64,000 nucleotides of DNA from positions 1,240,001 through 1,304,000 of the forward strand of contig NZ_JAAZUH010000001.1 in assembly GCF_013185915.1 (NCBI RefSeq). Reading direction: 5' to 3'. The position numbers were made by a program, and so were the translations under genes. Origin of the DNA: Stenotrophomonas bentonitica (GTDB taxonomy: Bacteria; Pseudomonadota; Gammaproteobacteria; Xanthomonadales; Xanthomonadaceae). The notes below the pieces were generated by a model. That model was not told the origin of the DNA, did not search any database, and was given only the letters and a program-made list of their open reading frames with translations. Positions 44,883 through 54,437 of the stretch are shown one piece after another. Numbering within the stretch: the stretch's first letter is position 1; the number at the start of each line of letters is the position of its first letter.

Positions 44883-45731
44883 TTAGAAGCGGCCTTCCTG
44901 GAAATCCACGAAGGCCTGCATCAGTTCCTGCTTCGTGTTCATCACGAACGGTCCGTGACGCATGACCGGTTCGCGCAGCGGACGCCCCGCGACCAGGATC
45001 AGGCGCGCGCCGTGTGCGCCTGCGCGCAGCTGCAACAGCTCGCCGCCACCAAGCACGGCCATGTCCTGCCGGCCGACCGGGCGGGCGTCGTCGCCCTCGC
45101 CCACCACCAGGTCGCCTTCGAACACATAGGCAAACGCGTTGTGACCTTCGGGCAGCAGGTAGTCCCAGCCGCTTCCGGCGGCGAGTTCAACATCCAGGTA
45201 CAGCGGGTCGGTGGCCGGCTGCACGATCGGCCCGACGGTGTCGCCGACCTGACCGGCAATGACCTTGACCTGCACGCCCGGCGCCGGCTGCACCACCGGA
45301 ATGCGGTCGGGGGCGAATTCCTGGTACTTCGGGTCGGTCATCTTGTCGCGCGCGGGCAGGTTCACCCAAAGCTGGAAGCCGCGCATCTGGCCGGACTCCT
45401 GCTCGGGCATCTCCGAATGCACCAGGCCGCGGCCGGCGGTCATCCACTGCACGCTGCCTGGGGTCAGCAGGCCTTCGTTGCCATGGTTGTCCTTGTGGCG
45501 CATGCGGCCGTCGAGCATGTAGGTGACGGTCTCGAAGCCACGGTGCGGGTGGCTGGGGAAGCCGGCGATATAGTCCTCGGCACGGTCGGTGCCGAATTCG
45601 TCCAGCAGCAGGAACGGGTCCAGGTCGGGCAGCGAGGGGCCGCCGATCACGCGGGTCAGGCGCACGCCGGCGCCGTCGGACGTGGGCATGCCGCGGATGG
45701 TGCGCTGCACGCGTGCGGGGGAGGTGCTCAT
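44883..45731 (-). CDS. Pirin-family protein (second copy)
   Basis: The 282-residue protein has the pirin core: FPSHPHRGFETVTYMLDGRMRHKDNHGNEG (metal histidines, about 60-80), PGSVQWMTAGRGLVHSEMPE and a C-terminal pirin cupin (PLYLDVELAAG, DMAVLGGGE). It belongs to a different pirin subgroup from the copy at 42.6 kb (the FDRLLLDEFGTDRA-like N-terminus). Proteins of this subgroup are variously reported as quercetinases or redox-linked regulators. It is convergent with the upstream secreted-protein gene. Confidence 0.87.
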   Translation of the reverse strand: MSTSPARVQRTIRGMPTSDGAGVRLTRVIGGPSLPDLDPFLLLDEFGTDRAEDYIAGFPSHPHRGFETVTYMLDGRMRHKDNHGNEGLLTPGSVQWMTAGRGLVHSEMPEQESGQMRGFQLWVNLPARDKMTDPKYQEFAPDRIPVVQPAPGVQVKVIAGQVGDTVGPIVQPATDPLYLDVELAAGSGWDYLLPEGHNAFAYVFEGDLVVGEGDDARPVGRQDMAVLGGGELLQLRAGAHGARLILVAGRPLREPVMRHGPFVMNTKQELMQAFVDFQEGRF

Positions 45732-45930
45732 GATGGCTCCGACAAGAGGATACTGGGTACAAGATGGGCGCAGCCCTGGACGGCGCCAACCGTCACGCCC
45801 GCAACCGATCGTTCCAACGGTGGGGATTCAAGTCTACGACCAAAGTACTAGCGGCAAGCCTCCGCGCGCGCATTGACCCGGTCACCGCGAGGGCGGACCC
45901 TTAACGAGTTCTTCAGGGAGACGCAATCTC
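45732..45930. promoter_or_regulatory. Upstream region of cstA
   Basis: The gap of about 200 bp between the pirin gene and cstA contains a striking block CTACGACCAAAGTACTA (45834-45850). GGAGA (45917-45921) is the cstA ribosome binding site. I could not place a confident -10/-35 pair. The block may be an operator, since cstA is usually regulated by carbon source, but this is a guess. Confidence 0.3.
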
Positions 45931-48012
45931 ATGAAAGGTTTGTCGAAATTGGGTTGGGCGGCGCTGGCGCTGCTTGGCGCATTCTGTCTGGGCACCGTCG
46001 CGCTGCGGCGGGGCGAACAGATCAATGCGCTGTGGATCGTGGTGGCCGCAGTCTCCATCTATCTGATCGCATATCGCTTCTACAGCCTGTTCATCGCCGA
46101 CAAGGTGATGCAGCTGGATCCGACCCGGGCCACGCCTGCGGTGTTGAACAACGATGGCCTGGATTACGTGCCGACCAACAAGCACGTGCTGTTCGGCCAC
46201 CACTTCGCGGCGATTGCCGGTGCAGGCCCGCTGGTCGGTCCCGTGCTGGCGGCGCAGATGGGCTACCTACCGGGCCTGTTGTGGCTGGTGGTCGGCGTGG
46301 TGCTGGCCGGCGCGGTGCAGGACTTCATGGTGCTGTTCATTTCCAGCCGCCGCAACGGGCGTTCGCTGGGTGACCTGGTGCGTGAGGAAATGGGCCAGGT
46401 GCCCGGGACGATCGCGCTGTTCGGTGCGTTCCTGATCATGATCATCATCCTGGCGGTGCTGGCGATGGTGGTGGTGAAGGCGCTGGCGGAAAGTCCGTGG
46501 GGCATGTTCACGGTGATTGCGACGATGCCGATCGCGATCCTGATGGGCGTGTACATGCGCTACATCCGGCCGGGCAAGATCGGCGAGATCTCGGTGGTGG
46601 GGTTGATCCTGCTGCTGCTGGCGATCTGGTACGGCGGTCGCGTGGCGGCGGACCCGGTCTGGGGCCCGGCGTTCACGTTCACGGGGGTGCAGATCACGTG
46701 GATGCTGATCGGGTACGGGTTCGTGGCGTCGGTGCTGCCGGTGTGGCTGCTGCTGGCCCCGCGCGATTACCTGTCGACGTTCCTGAAGATCGGTACGATC
46801 GTGGCGCTGGCAATCGGCATCCTGATCGTGATGCCGGAGCTGAAGATGCCGGCGCTGACGCAGTTCGCGGCGAGCGGTGATGGTCCGGTGTGGAAGGGCG
46901 GGATGTTCCCGTTCCTGTTCATCACCATTGCGTGTGGTGCGGTGTCGGGCTTCCATGCGCTGATCGCGTCGGGTACGACGCCGAAGCTGCTGGCCAATGA
47001 GCGCCACATGCGCTACATCGGCTACGGCGGCATGCTGATGGAGTCGTTCGTGGCGGTGATGGCGCTGGTGGCGGCGTCGATCATCGATCCGGGCATCTAC
47101 TTTGCGATGAACAGCCCGGCAGCGGTGATCGGTGCGGACGCGGTGTCGGCGGCGCATTACATCACCACTACGTGGGGCTTCACGATCACGCCGGAGCAGC
47201 TGGAAGCTACGGCACTGGCGATTGGTGAGCCGACGATCCTGCACCGTGCGGGTGGTGCGCCGACGCTGGCGGTGGGTATCGCGCAGATCCTGCACCAGGC
47301 GATTCCGAGCGGCAGCAACGCGATGATGGCCTTCTGGTACCACTTCGCGATCCTGTTCGAGGCACTGTTCATCCTGACGGCGGTGGACGCGGGTACGCGT
47401 GCGGGCCGGTTCATGCTGCAGGACCTGCTGGGCAACTTCATTCCGGCGCTGAAGAAGACGGAGTCGTGGACGGCGAACATCATCGCGACGGCGGGCTGCG
47501 TGGCGCTGTGGGGCTACCTGCTGTACACGGGCGTGGTGGATCCGTTCGGTGGCATCCAGACGTTGTGGCCGCTGTTCGGCATTTCGAACCAGATGCTGGC
47601 GGGTATCGCGCTGATGCTGGGTACGGTGGTGCTGTTCAAGATGAAGCGCGACCGCTATGCGTGGGTGACGGCGGTGCCGGCGGTGTGGCTGCTGATCTGC
47701 ACGACGTATGCGGGTCTGATCAAGATCTTCGACAGCAATCCGGCGCAGGGTTTCCTGGCGCAGGCGCACAAGTACCAGGATGCGATTGCGAGCGGGACGA
47801 TCACGGCGCCGGCGAAGACGGTGGGTCAGATGCAGCAGATCGTGGTGAACGCGTACGTGAACACGGGCCTGACGGTGCTGTTCCTGTTCGTGGTGTTCGC
47901 GATCCTGGCGTATGCGATCAAGACGATCGTGGTGGCGCGTCGTTCGCCGCAGCGTACGGACCGTGAGACGGAGTACGTGGCGCTGCAGCCGCACCAGATG
48001 GCGGACCTGTGA
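45931..48012 (+). CDS. cstA: Carbon starvation protein CstA (membrane transporter)
   Basis: The 693-residue inner-membrane protein has about 16-18 hydrophobic spans and CstA landmarks: [41 protein letters not shown], and the [21 protein letters not shown] segment. Members move peptides or pyruvate during carbon limitation. The ybdD partner gene starts at the stop (TGATG). From about 46.4 kb to the end, codons end in G (Ala GCG, Thr ACG, Val GTG), unlike the C-rich usage of most neighbours. Confidence 0.93.
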   Translation: MKGLSKLGWAALALLGAFCLGTVALRRGEQINALWIVVAAVSIYLIAYRFYSLFIADKVMQLDPTRATPAVLNNDGLDYVPTNKHVLFGHHFAAIAGAGPLVGPVLAAQMGYLPGLLWLVVGVVLAGAVQDFMVLFISSRRNGRSLGDLVREEMGQVPGTIALFGAFLIMIIILAVLAMVVVKALAESPWGMFTVIATMPIAILMGVYMRYIRPGKIGEISVVGLILLLLAIWYGGRVAADPVWGPAFTFTGVQITWMLIGYGFVASVLPVWLLLAPRDYLSTFLKIGTIVALAIGILIVMPELKMPALTQFAASGDGPVWKGGMFPFLFITIACGAVSGFHALIASGTTPKLLANERHMRYIGYGGMLMESFVAVMALVAASIIDPGIYFAMNSPAAVIGADAVSAAHYITTTWGFTITPEQLEATALAIGEPTILHRAGGAPTLAVGIAQILHQAIPSGSNAMMAFWYHFAILFEALFILTAVDAGTRAGRFMLQDLLGNFIPALKKTESWTANIIATAGCVALWGYLLYTGVVDPFGGIQTLWPLFGISNQMLAGIALMLGTVVLFKMKRDRYAWVTAVPAVWLLICTTYAGLIKIFDSNPAQGFLAQAHKYQDAIASGTITAPAKTVGQMQQIVVNAYVNTGLTVLFLFVVFAILAYAIKTIVVARRSPQRTDRETEYVALQPHQMADL

Positions 48013-48236
48013 TGAGTACGGGTCTGGTTCCGGTCGGGCAGTACCAGGCGCACCGCCGGATCTGGCGGCGCCTGGTGCAGACGGCACGGCTGTGCTGTGG
48101 CATTCCCGACTACGACAACTATGTGCGGCACGTGCTGGAGAAGCATCCGGACCGCACGCCGATGGACTACAAGACGTTCTTCCGGGAGCGTCAGGAGGCT
48201 CGGTACGGTGGTCGCAACGGTGGTCGTTGTTGCTGA
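48012..48236 (+). CDS. YbdD/YjiX-family small protein
   Basis: The 74-residue cytoplasmic protein shows the family motifs [18 protein letters not shown] and [14 protein letters not shown]. In many bacteria it is encoded directly after cstA or btsT and is needed for the carrier to work. The ATG overlaps the cstA stop by one base. Its end is Cys/Gly-rich (GRNGGRCC). A T-tailed terminator follows. Confidence 0.88.
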   Translation: MSTGLVPVGQYQAHRRIWRRLVQTARLCCGIPDYDNYVRHVLEKHPDRTPMDYKTFFRERQEARYGGRNGGRCC

Positions 48237-48264
48237 CTGTTTTTTGATTTGATTTGTTGAAGCG

Positions 48265-48296
48265 AAAAGGCGGCGCCGTTGGCGCCGCCTTTTCTT
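48265..48296 (+). terminator. Rho-independent terminator after cstA-ybdD
   Basis: A 13-bp perfect stem (48265-48277 with 48281-48293), 3-nt loop and T-rich tail. Confidence 0.88.
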
Positions 48297-48358
48297 TTGG
48301 CTCTGTCTTTTTATCGGTTTTGGGCGGGGCGGGGATGGAACGTAGGGCAAATGCGCGC

Positions 48359-49609
48359 TTACGCGCCGGCCATCCACTTCAAAATCAAACCTGTCACGTA
48401 CGCGAGGCCGGTGCCGGTTGCGTACCCGACCGTGCCCAACAAGACCCCTACTGGCGCGAGGCTTGGGTGGAATGCGGCTGCTACCACCGGCGCCGATGCG
48501 GCTGCGCCGATGTTGCCCATTGAGCCGATGCCGAAGAAGAACAGCGGCGCTCTTACCAGTTTGGCCACGATCCACAGCACCAGGATGTGGGTGAGCATCC
48601 AGATCACGCCGAGCAGGAACAGCCAGGGGCGGTCGAGCAGCGAGAGCAGGTTCATCTGCATGCCGATGCAGGCGATCAGGAAGTAGAGGAACACGGTGCC
48701 AAGGCGTGAGGCGCCGGCGGATTCGAGCCGGCGTGCGCGGGTGAAGCTGAGGCCGAGGCCCAGCAGGGTGGAGAGCAGGACGACCCAGACGAAGGCGCTG
48801 TCGAGGCTGAACTGGCTGGCCCAGCTGATGTTGGTTTTGAACCAGGCGCTCAGGGGTGCGGCGATGGCGTGGGCGAGGCCCACTCCGCCGAGGGCGACGC
48901 CGACGATCAGCATGAGATCGGTGAGGCTGGGAATGCGGGCGTTCTGGGCCTCGTAGGCGCTGATGCGCGCTTTCATTTCGTCGATGGCGCGGGTGTCGGC
49001 GCCGTTGCGCGTGTCGATCTGGGTGGCGCGGTTGGCGAGGAACAGGAGGACGGCCATCCACAGGCTGGCGCAGGCGACGTCGACGACGGCGAACTGGCCG
49101 AAGGTGGTGGCGTCAGTGCCGAACACTTCGCGCATGGCAACCATGTTGGCGCCGCCGCCGATCCAGCTGCCAGCGAGGGCGGCCATGCCGGCCCAGGTGT
49201 CGCCGGCCACGGTTTCGGGGTGGATCCAGGACATGAGCTGGAAGGACACCACGGCGCCGAGCATGATGCCGAAGGTACCGGCGCAGAACACGATGAGCAG
49301 TTTGGGGCCGAGTTTGAGGATGCCCTTGAGGTCGATCGAGAGGGTCAGCAGCACCAGGGCGGCGGGCAGCAGGACGTCGCGGGCGATGGGGTTGTAGAGG
49401 GCGGTGTTGTGGCCGTCGATCAGGCCGGCGGTGTTGTAGATGGCCGGGATGAAGTAGCACAGCAGCAGTGCGGGCACCCAGGCGAAGATCTTTTTCAGCA
49501 GCGGGGTCGGGCCGCTGGCGGCCCAGAAGATGAGGGCCAGGGTGGCGGCGATGAGGCCAAGGCCAACGATGTCGTTGGTGATGAGCGCGGTACTCGGTTC
49601 GGTCGGCAT
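48359..49609 (-). CDS. DUF819-family membrane protein
   Basis: From ATG 49609 the 416-residue protein has about 11 membrane helices with Gly-rich loops (GSWIGGGANMVAMREVFG, GSMGNIGAAASAP), the plan of DUF819 proteins, a family distantly related to secondary carriers and thought to be transporters. No substrate is known. It is convergent with cstA-ybdD. Leucine is often coded CTC and alanine GCC here, the reverse of cstA, which leaves the + strand G-rich across both genes. Confidence 0.8.
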   Translation of the reverse strand: MPTEPSTALITNDIVGLGLIAATLALIFWAASGPTPLLKKIFAWVPALLLCYFIPAIYNTAGLIDGHNTALYNPIARDVLLPAALVLLTLSIDLKGILKLGPKLLIVFCAGTFGIMLGAVVSFQLMSWIHPETVAGDTWAGMAALAGSWIGGGANMVAMREVFGTDATTFGQFAVVDVACASLWMAVLLFLANRATQIDTRNGADTRAIDEMKARISAYEAQNARIPSLTDLMLIVGVALGGVGLAHAIAAPLSAWFKTNISWASQFSLDSAFVWVVLLSTLLGLGLSFTRARRLESAGASRLGTVFLYFLIACIGMQMNLLSLLDRPWLFLLGVIWMLTHILVLWIVAKLVRAPLFFFGIGSMGNIGAAASAPVVAAAFHPSLAPVGVLLGTVGYATGTGLAYVTGLILKWMAGA

Positions 49610-49634
49610 GGGGTCCTCTGTCGATCGAAAGGGC

Positions 49635-49664
49635 AAAAAAAAGCGTCGCAGGGTGCGACGCTCC
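49635..49664 (-). terminator. Rho-independent terminator of the two-component operon
   Basis: An 8-bp stem (49643-49650 with 49654-49661), GGG loop and, on the minus strand, an uninterrupted T8 tail (A-run 49635-49642). It ends the histidine kinase transcript. Confidence 0.88.
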
Positions 49665-49693
49665 TTGAGCTTAACATCGTCTTCACCCAGCGA

Positions 49694-50980
49694 TCAGGGC
49701 AGCGATGCACCCAGGTCAAGGATCACGCGCGTGCCGCGGGGTTGGCTGTGTTCGAGGGTGAGCAACCATCCAAGGTGTTCGCACAGGCGTGCGATCAGCT
49801 CCAGGCCGATGCCGCTTTGTTCGTTGCGGTCGCCGCGTGCCATGCGTGCGTATACGGCGGCGATCTCTTCCGGGCTCATGCCCTCCCCCGGATCCTGCAG
49901 GGTGACAACGGCGCGGTCGGAAACGCTGAGGGTGATGGTGCCGCGACCGCTGTTTTCGATGGCGTTGCGCAGCAGGTTGCCGACGGCGGCCCGGACCACG
50001 CCGAGCGGCGCGACGATGTCCACGCGCGCCAGGCTGCTTACGGTGATCTGCAGGTCCTTGTCACCCAGCAGGTGGCGGTGGTCTTCGATGATGTCCGGGA
50101 CCAGCTGATCGAGCGCGATGGGTTCTTTCAGCGACGCCAGCCGGGCCGGGTCGCGGGCCAGCACCAGCAGCAGCTGGATCAGCTGTTCCACGCCCTGCGC
50201 GGTGCGGTGTACACGCTGCATCTGATGGCGTGCGCGGTCAGGCACGCCGGGTTGTTCGAGCGCCAGTTCGGCCGCGCCGGTGATCACCGCGACGGGAGTG
50301 CGCAGTTCGTGGCTGGCGGTGCTGATGAACACCCGTTCGCGTTCGACGAACTGTTCGTTGCGGGCCAGGTAGTCGTTGAGTGCGGCGGCAATCACGTACA
50401 GCTCGGAGCTGCCGCGCGGGTCGACGTCGACACGCTGGCCCGGTGCACCGGGTTTCAGGCCGTCGATGTGGCGGGCCAATGACCGCAGCGGACTCACCAA
50501 GCGGCTGACGCCGACGGACGCCATCACCACGGTAACCAGGATCATCACCAGGCCGGCCAGCATCACCCAGCGGGTAGCGAACTCCTCCAGCTCGTGGAAG
50601 TCGTTGATGTCCAGCGCCAGCGCCAGCCGACCATGGCGTTCGGTGTTGCGCACCATCACGGCGGCCGAACGGTCGTTGATGACGATCCCGTCGTGCAGGC
50701 CCGGGTGCAGGGTGCGCAGGATGGGGGGAAGATCCGGGCTGTCGTCGACGGTATACAGACGCAGGGTGTCGGAATCCTGCCAGCGGTAATGCGGGTCGTG
50801 TTCGAAATGGCTGAGGATGCTGTCCAGTTCCGAATTGAGCAGCGCGCGCCAGGCCGAATGTTCGGCGTGTTCGTGCACGTAGTTGCCCACGCTGAACACC
50901 GCCAGCGAGATCAAGGCCAGGTAGCCCAGCAACCACCACAACAGGCGCCGGTGCAGCGGCGCGGGTTTACGCAGGCTCAT
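49694..50980 (-). CDS. Sensor histidine kinase, ColS-like
   Basis: The 428-residue protein has two membrane helices (about 13-33 and 137-160) around a periplasmic loop of about 100 residues that starts with VHEHAEH, containing an E-x-x-E pair such as the metal-sensing motif of Pseudomonas ColS. The cytoplasmic part has a HAMP-like linker, the phospho-His in STASHELRTP (about 222-231), an N box NLLRNAIENS, and G boxes DPGEGM and SGIGLELI. Its start overlaps the response regulator end by 14 nt. ColS identity is a hypothesis. Confidence 0.85.
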   Translation of the reverse strand: MSLRKPAPLHRRLLWWLLGYLALISLAVFSVGNYVHEHAEHSAWRALLNSELDSILSHFEHDPHYRWQDSDTLRLYTVDDSPDLPPILRTLHPGLHDGIVINDRSAAVMVRNTERHGRLALALDINDFHELEEFATRWVMLAGLVMILVTVVMASVGVSRLVSPLRSLARHIDGLKPGAPGQRVDVDPRGSSELYVIAAALNDYLARNEQFVERERVFISTASHELRTPVAVITGAAELALEQPGVPDRARHQMQRVHRTAQGVEQLIQLLLVLARDPARLASLKEPIALDQLVPDIIEDHRHLLGDKDLQITVSSLARVDIVAPLGVVRAAVGNLLRNAIENSGRGTITLSVSDRAVVTLQDPGEGMSPEEIAAVYARMARGDRNEQSGIGLELIARLCEHLGWLLTLEHSQPRGTRVILDLGASLP

Positions 50981-51668
50981 CGCGACCTTCAGCAGCCGGT
51001 GCGCCGAGTCGGTAGCCGACCCGTGGCAGGGTGTGGATCAGTTTGCGGGGGAACGGGCCGTCCACGCTGCGGCGCAGTTCGTAGATGTGCGAGCGCAACA
51101 GGTCGCCGTCGGGAAGCTCGTCGCCCCACAGCGCGAATTCCAGCTGCTGGCGGGTGACTGCGGCGGGGCTGGCGCGCATCAGCACTTCCAGAAGCTTGCG
51201 GCAGGCCGGATACAGATGCAGCGCCTGGCCAGCCCGCTGCGCTTCCAGCGTGGCCAGGTCCAACACCAGGTCGTCCACCTCCAGCACCTTGCGCGGATTG
51301 CGGCCCTGCGCACGCACGTGCAGCGCTTCCAGCCGCACCTCCAGTTCCGGCAACGCGAACGGCTTGGTCAGGTAGTCGTCGGCACCGGCGCGGAACCCGG
51401 CGATCTTGTCGGGCAGTTCATCGCGCGCGGTGAGCATGATCACCGGCACTTCCGAACCATGCTCCAGGCGCAGGCGACGCAGTACGTCCGGGCCTTCCAT
51501 GCGCGGCAGCATCCAATCCAGGATCAGCGCGTCGTAGTTCTGGGTGGTCGCCAGGTGCAGGCCGGTGATGCCGTCGGGTGCCACGTCCAGCACGTGGCCG
51601 CGCGCTTCGAAGTATTCGAACAGGTTGGTGACCAGCTGGCGGTTGTCTTCGATGACCAGGAGCCGCAT
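50967..51668 (-). CDS. OmpR-family response regulator, ColR-like
   Basis: From ATG 51668 the 233-residue protein has a receiver domain (acid pocket IEDN, phospho-Asp in LILDWMLPR, Lys in LTKPF) and a C-terminal winged helix (about 130-225). The text NRQLVTNLFEYFEARGH...GLHLA resembles ColR of Pseudomonas and Xanthomonas. It is the first gene of a two-gene operon with the kinase. The divergent neighbours encode envelope lipid-modifying enzymes, which fits ColRS, a regulator of membrane integrity. A TTG at 51689 is an alternative start. Confidence 0.88.
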   Translation of the reverse strand: MRLLVIEDNRQLVTNLFEYFEARGHVLDVAPDGITGLHLATTQNYDALILDWMLPRMEGPDVLRRLRLEHGSEVPVIMLTARDELPDKIAGFRAGADDYLTKPFALPELEVRLEALHVRAQGRNPRKVLEVDDLVLDLATLEAQRAGQALHLYPACRKLLEVLMRASPAAVTRQQLEFALWGDELPDGDLLRSHIYELRRSVDGPFPRKLIHTLPRVGYRLGAPAAEGRDEPA

Positions 51669-51800
51669 GCGTCGGGTACTCGGGGGCAATGCCCCATGGT
51701 AGCGGCTGGATTGTCGGAATCAGGTCGCAATCAACCCGATTCGACACATTTCCTACACGAAATAGGACAAAGTCCCCCCTTTCCCTGCGAGCGGCCGCCC

Positions 51801-53513
51801 TTGTCGACGACCCTGCTGCGCCATCACTGGCGCCTGTTGACCCTGCTGGCCCTGCTGCTGGCATTGGCGGCGGGCATCGGGCTGCGTGCCCCCACCCCGC
51901 CGGACGAGCCGCGCTTCGTGCTGGCCGCGCGCGCCATGGTCGAGACCGGGCAGTGGCTGCTGCCGCACCGGGGCAGCGAGCTTTACGCAGAGAAGCCGCC
52001 GGTGTTCATGTGGATGCAGGCGGCCACGTACAAAGTGATCGGGCATTGGAACCTGGCGTTCCTGTTGCCCTCGCTGCTGGCCGCGCTGGCCACGCTGTGG
52101 CTGAGCTGGGACCTGGCCCGGCGCCTGTGGAACCGGCGCATCGCGTGGTGGGCGGTGCTGGCGCTGGCCAGCTGCCTGCAGTTCGGGCTGATGGCCAAGC
52201 GCGCGCAGATCGACATGGTGCTGGTGGCGCTCACCACGCTGTCGCTGTGGGCGTTGCTGCGGTACCTGCTGGAGCGGCCGAACACGCGCCTGCTGTGGGT
52301 GGCCGGCTTCGCCGCCGGGCTGGGTACGGTCACCAAGGGCGTCGGCTTCCTGCCGCTGCTGGTGCTGCTGCCGTGGGCGCTGTGGCGCTGGAAAGGGCAA
52401 GCGCACGGCGCCGCCGCCCTGCCCCGCGCCCGCGCGCTGCTGTGGCTGATTCCTGCCTTCCTGCTCGGCACGGCGGTATGGCTGGGACCGCTCGGCATCG
52501 CGCTGCTCAACGACCCGTCGCCGGAGCTGCAGGGCTACGCGCGCGAGCTGCTGTTCAAGCAGACCGGCACCCGTTACGCCAACGCCTGGCACCACGTGCA
52601 GCCGGCCTGGTATTACCTGCAGGTGATCGCCACCCTGTGGCTGCCGGGCAGCCTGCTGCTGCCCGCGCTGCTGCCGGGCTGGTGGCGTCGGCTGCGCCGC
52701 GGCGATGGCCGCTGGTGGCTGCTGCTGGGCTGGTCGCTGCTGGTGCTGCTGTTCTTCAGCGCCAGCCCCGGCAAGCGCGAGGTCTACATCTTCCCGATGC
52801 TGCCGGCGCTGTGCGTGGCCGCTGCGCCGCTGCTGCCCGGCCTTCTCCGCCGCGCCGGAACGCGCTGGTTGCTGCTGGCCTATGTGCTGGTGCTGGGCGT
52901 GGCCGCCACGGGCATCGGTGCGGAGTTGCTCGCCGATGGCGCGTGGGCGCATGCGCAGCTGGCCAAGCGCGGCATGCCGCAAGTACTGCTGCCGGTGCTG
53001 GGCGGCTGGCTGCTGGGCTTTGGCGTGGTGGTGCTGCTGCTGGCGGCGTGGCTGCGCCAGCGCCGCGCCGGCCCGCTGGTGGTGATCACCGCGCTGCTGC
53101 TATGGAACCTGCACGGATGGAGCTTGATGCCTGCACTGGGGCCGTACAGCTCCGCGTCGGCGTTGATGCAGCAGGTCGGTGAGCGCATCGGTCCGGAGGC
53201 GGAACTCGGCGCACTCGCCTGGCGCGAACAGAACCTGCTGCAGGCCGACCGCCCGGTGACCGATTTCGGCTTCAAGCGGCCGTGGGACGCGCAGTGGCAT
53301 GACGCAGGCCCTTGGCTGGCGCTGGCACCTCACAACCGCTGGCTGCTGGTGCTGGAACAGGCCATCAGCCCGTGCGTGAAGCGCGAGCAGGCAGTGATGA
53401 TCGGCAGTTCCAACCGCAACCGGTGGTGGCTGGTGCCCGGCACCGCGTGGGATCCGGCCTGCCATGCCGCGTTGCCGCGCGATGCCGCAGCCGGCGTCGA
53501 CGACGGCGACTGA
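51801..53513 (+). CDS. Glycosyltransferase family 39 protein (ArnT-like)
   Basis: The protein has about 570 residues from TTG 51801; an in-frame ATG at 51696 would add 35 polar residues. It has about 12 membrane helices and the GT39 signature PPDEPRFVLAARAM (about 33-46) with the catalytic acid in the first periplasmic loop. ArnT-like enzymes move sugars from undecaprenyl phosphate to lipid A; others glycosylate different acceptors. It is divergent from the ColRS-like genes and followed by a PAP2 phosphatase, together suggesting envelope lipid modification. Confidence 0.83.
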   Translation: MSTTLLRHHWRLLTLLALLLALAAGIGLRAPTPPDEPRFVLAARAMVETGQWLLPHRGSELYAEKPPVFMWMQAATYKVIGHWNLAFLLPSLLAALATLWLSWDLARRLWNRRIAWWAVLALASCLQFGLMAKRAQIDMVLVALTTLSLWALLRYLLERPNTRLLWVAGFAAGLGTVTKGVGFLPLLVLLPWALWRWKGQAHGAAALPRARALLWLIPAFLLGTAVWLGPLGIALLNDPSPELQGYARELLFKQTGTRYANAWHHVQPAWYYLQVIATLWLPGSLLLPALLPGWWRRLRRGDGRWWLLLGWSLLVLLFFSASPGKREVYIFPMLPALCVAAAPLLPGLLRRAGTRWLLLAYVLVLGVAATGIGAELLADGAWAHAQLAKRGMPQVLLPVLGGWLLGFGVVVLLLAAWLRQRRAGPLVVITALLLWNLHGWSLMPALGPYSSASALMQQVGERIGPEAELGALAWREQNLLQADRPVTDFGFKRPWDAQWHDAGPWLALAPHNRWLLVLEQAISPCVKREQAVMIGSSNRNRWWLVPGTAWDPACHAALPRDAAAGVDDGD

Positions 53514-53622
53514 ATCGCGGATGCATGCTGCTGCCGGTTAACACGCGGGCAACGAAGCTCCGACCGCGCTCCGACACGCCGCTGACGACCATGGCGCCGG
53601 TTTCCCCGCCGGCCCTGACTTG

Positions 53623-54402
53623 ATGCTTCCCGTTCCTGCTGCGTCCGTTTCCTATGCGTCGAGCACGCCCGCGTCGACGTCTGTGTTCCTGCGTCGCCAC
53701 CTCGCCGGGCCGCTGCTGGCCGCACTGGCCGCCAGCGGCCTGCTGATGGGCGCCGGCGGCGACCAGTGGCTGGCCGACCAGGTATATCGCCTCGAAGGCC
53801 ACCACTGGCTGCTGCAGAATGCCTGGGCCACCAGCCAGCTGATCCACAAGGGCGGCAAGTGGCTCAGCGCGGCCGCCACGCTGGTGGCGATCCTGCTGTG
53901 CTTCCACGCATGGCGCACCGAACGCGCGGCGGCATGGCGCTGGCCGCTGCTGTACCTGGTGCTGGCGATCGCGCTGGGCACCGGCATGGTGTCGCTGCTG
54001 AAATCGGTCACGCACATGGACTGTCCGTGGGACCTGACCCGTTACGGCGGGCTGCGCGAATTCGTGGGCCTGTTCGACACACGTCCGCACGGCATGCCGC
54101 GCGGTGCGTGTTTCCCGGGCGGCCATTCCAGCGCGGGCTATGCGTGGGTCACCCTGTACTTCCTGGCGCTGCTGGTGCACCCGGCCTGGCGCTGGCGGGG
54201 ACTGGCGGTAGGCCTGGTGGCCGGCGGCATCTTCGGGGTGTCCCAGCAGCTGCGCGGCGCGCACTTCCTCTCGCATGACCTGTGGACGCTGGCGACCTGC
54301 TGGACGGTGTCGCTGCTGCTGTACCTGCTGGTGCGCCGGCGCTGCCTGCCACGGCAGGGCCCGGTACCTGTGGCCCTTGCGGTGCGGCGGCGGCCCCACT
54401 AG
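53623..54402 (+). CDS. PAP2-family phosphatase
   Basis: The 259-residue protein has about six membrane helices and the three PAP2 motifs in a variant form: KSVTHMDCPWD (where the usual motif has R-P, here C-P), PGGHSSAGYAW and SQQLRGAHFLSHD. Such proteins remove phosphate from lipids such as undecaprenyl pyrophosphate or phosphatidylglycerol phosphate, or modify lipid A. ATG 53623 is used; a TTG directly before it is also open. It is the partner of the GT39 gene 109 nt upstream. Confidence 0.85.
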   Translation: MLPVPAASVSYASSTPASTSVFLRRHLAGPLLAALAASGLLMGAGGDQWLADQVYRLEGHHWLLQNAWATSQLIHKGGKWLSAAATLVAILLCFHAWRTERAAAWRWPLLYLVLAIALGTGMVSLLKSVTHMDCPWDLTRYGGLREFVGLFDTRPHGMPRGACFPGGHSSAGYAWVTLYFLALLVHPAWRWRGLAVGLVAGGIFGVSQQLRGAHFLSHDLWTLATCWTVSLLLYLLVRRRCLPRQGPVPVALAVRRRPH

Positions 54403-54437
54403 CCTTCGCCGGTCTGTCACCACCCAAGGATGTCCCC

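Noticed and set aside
46267..48087. A 606-codon frame antisense to cstA
   Set aside because: Extreme Arg/His/Gln composition follows from the G-ending codons of cstA read backwards; it is not a plausible protein.
51509..51520. GCATCCAA inside the response regulator gene, like the ECF -10
   Set aside because: No AAACC box lies 15 nt upstream and it is within a coding region.
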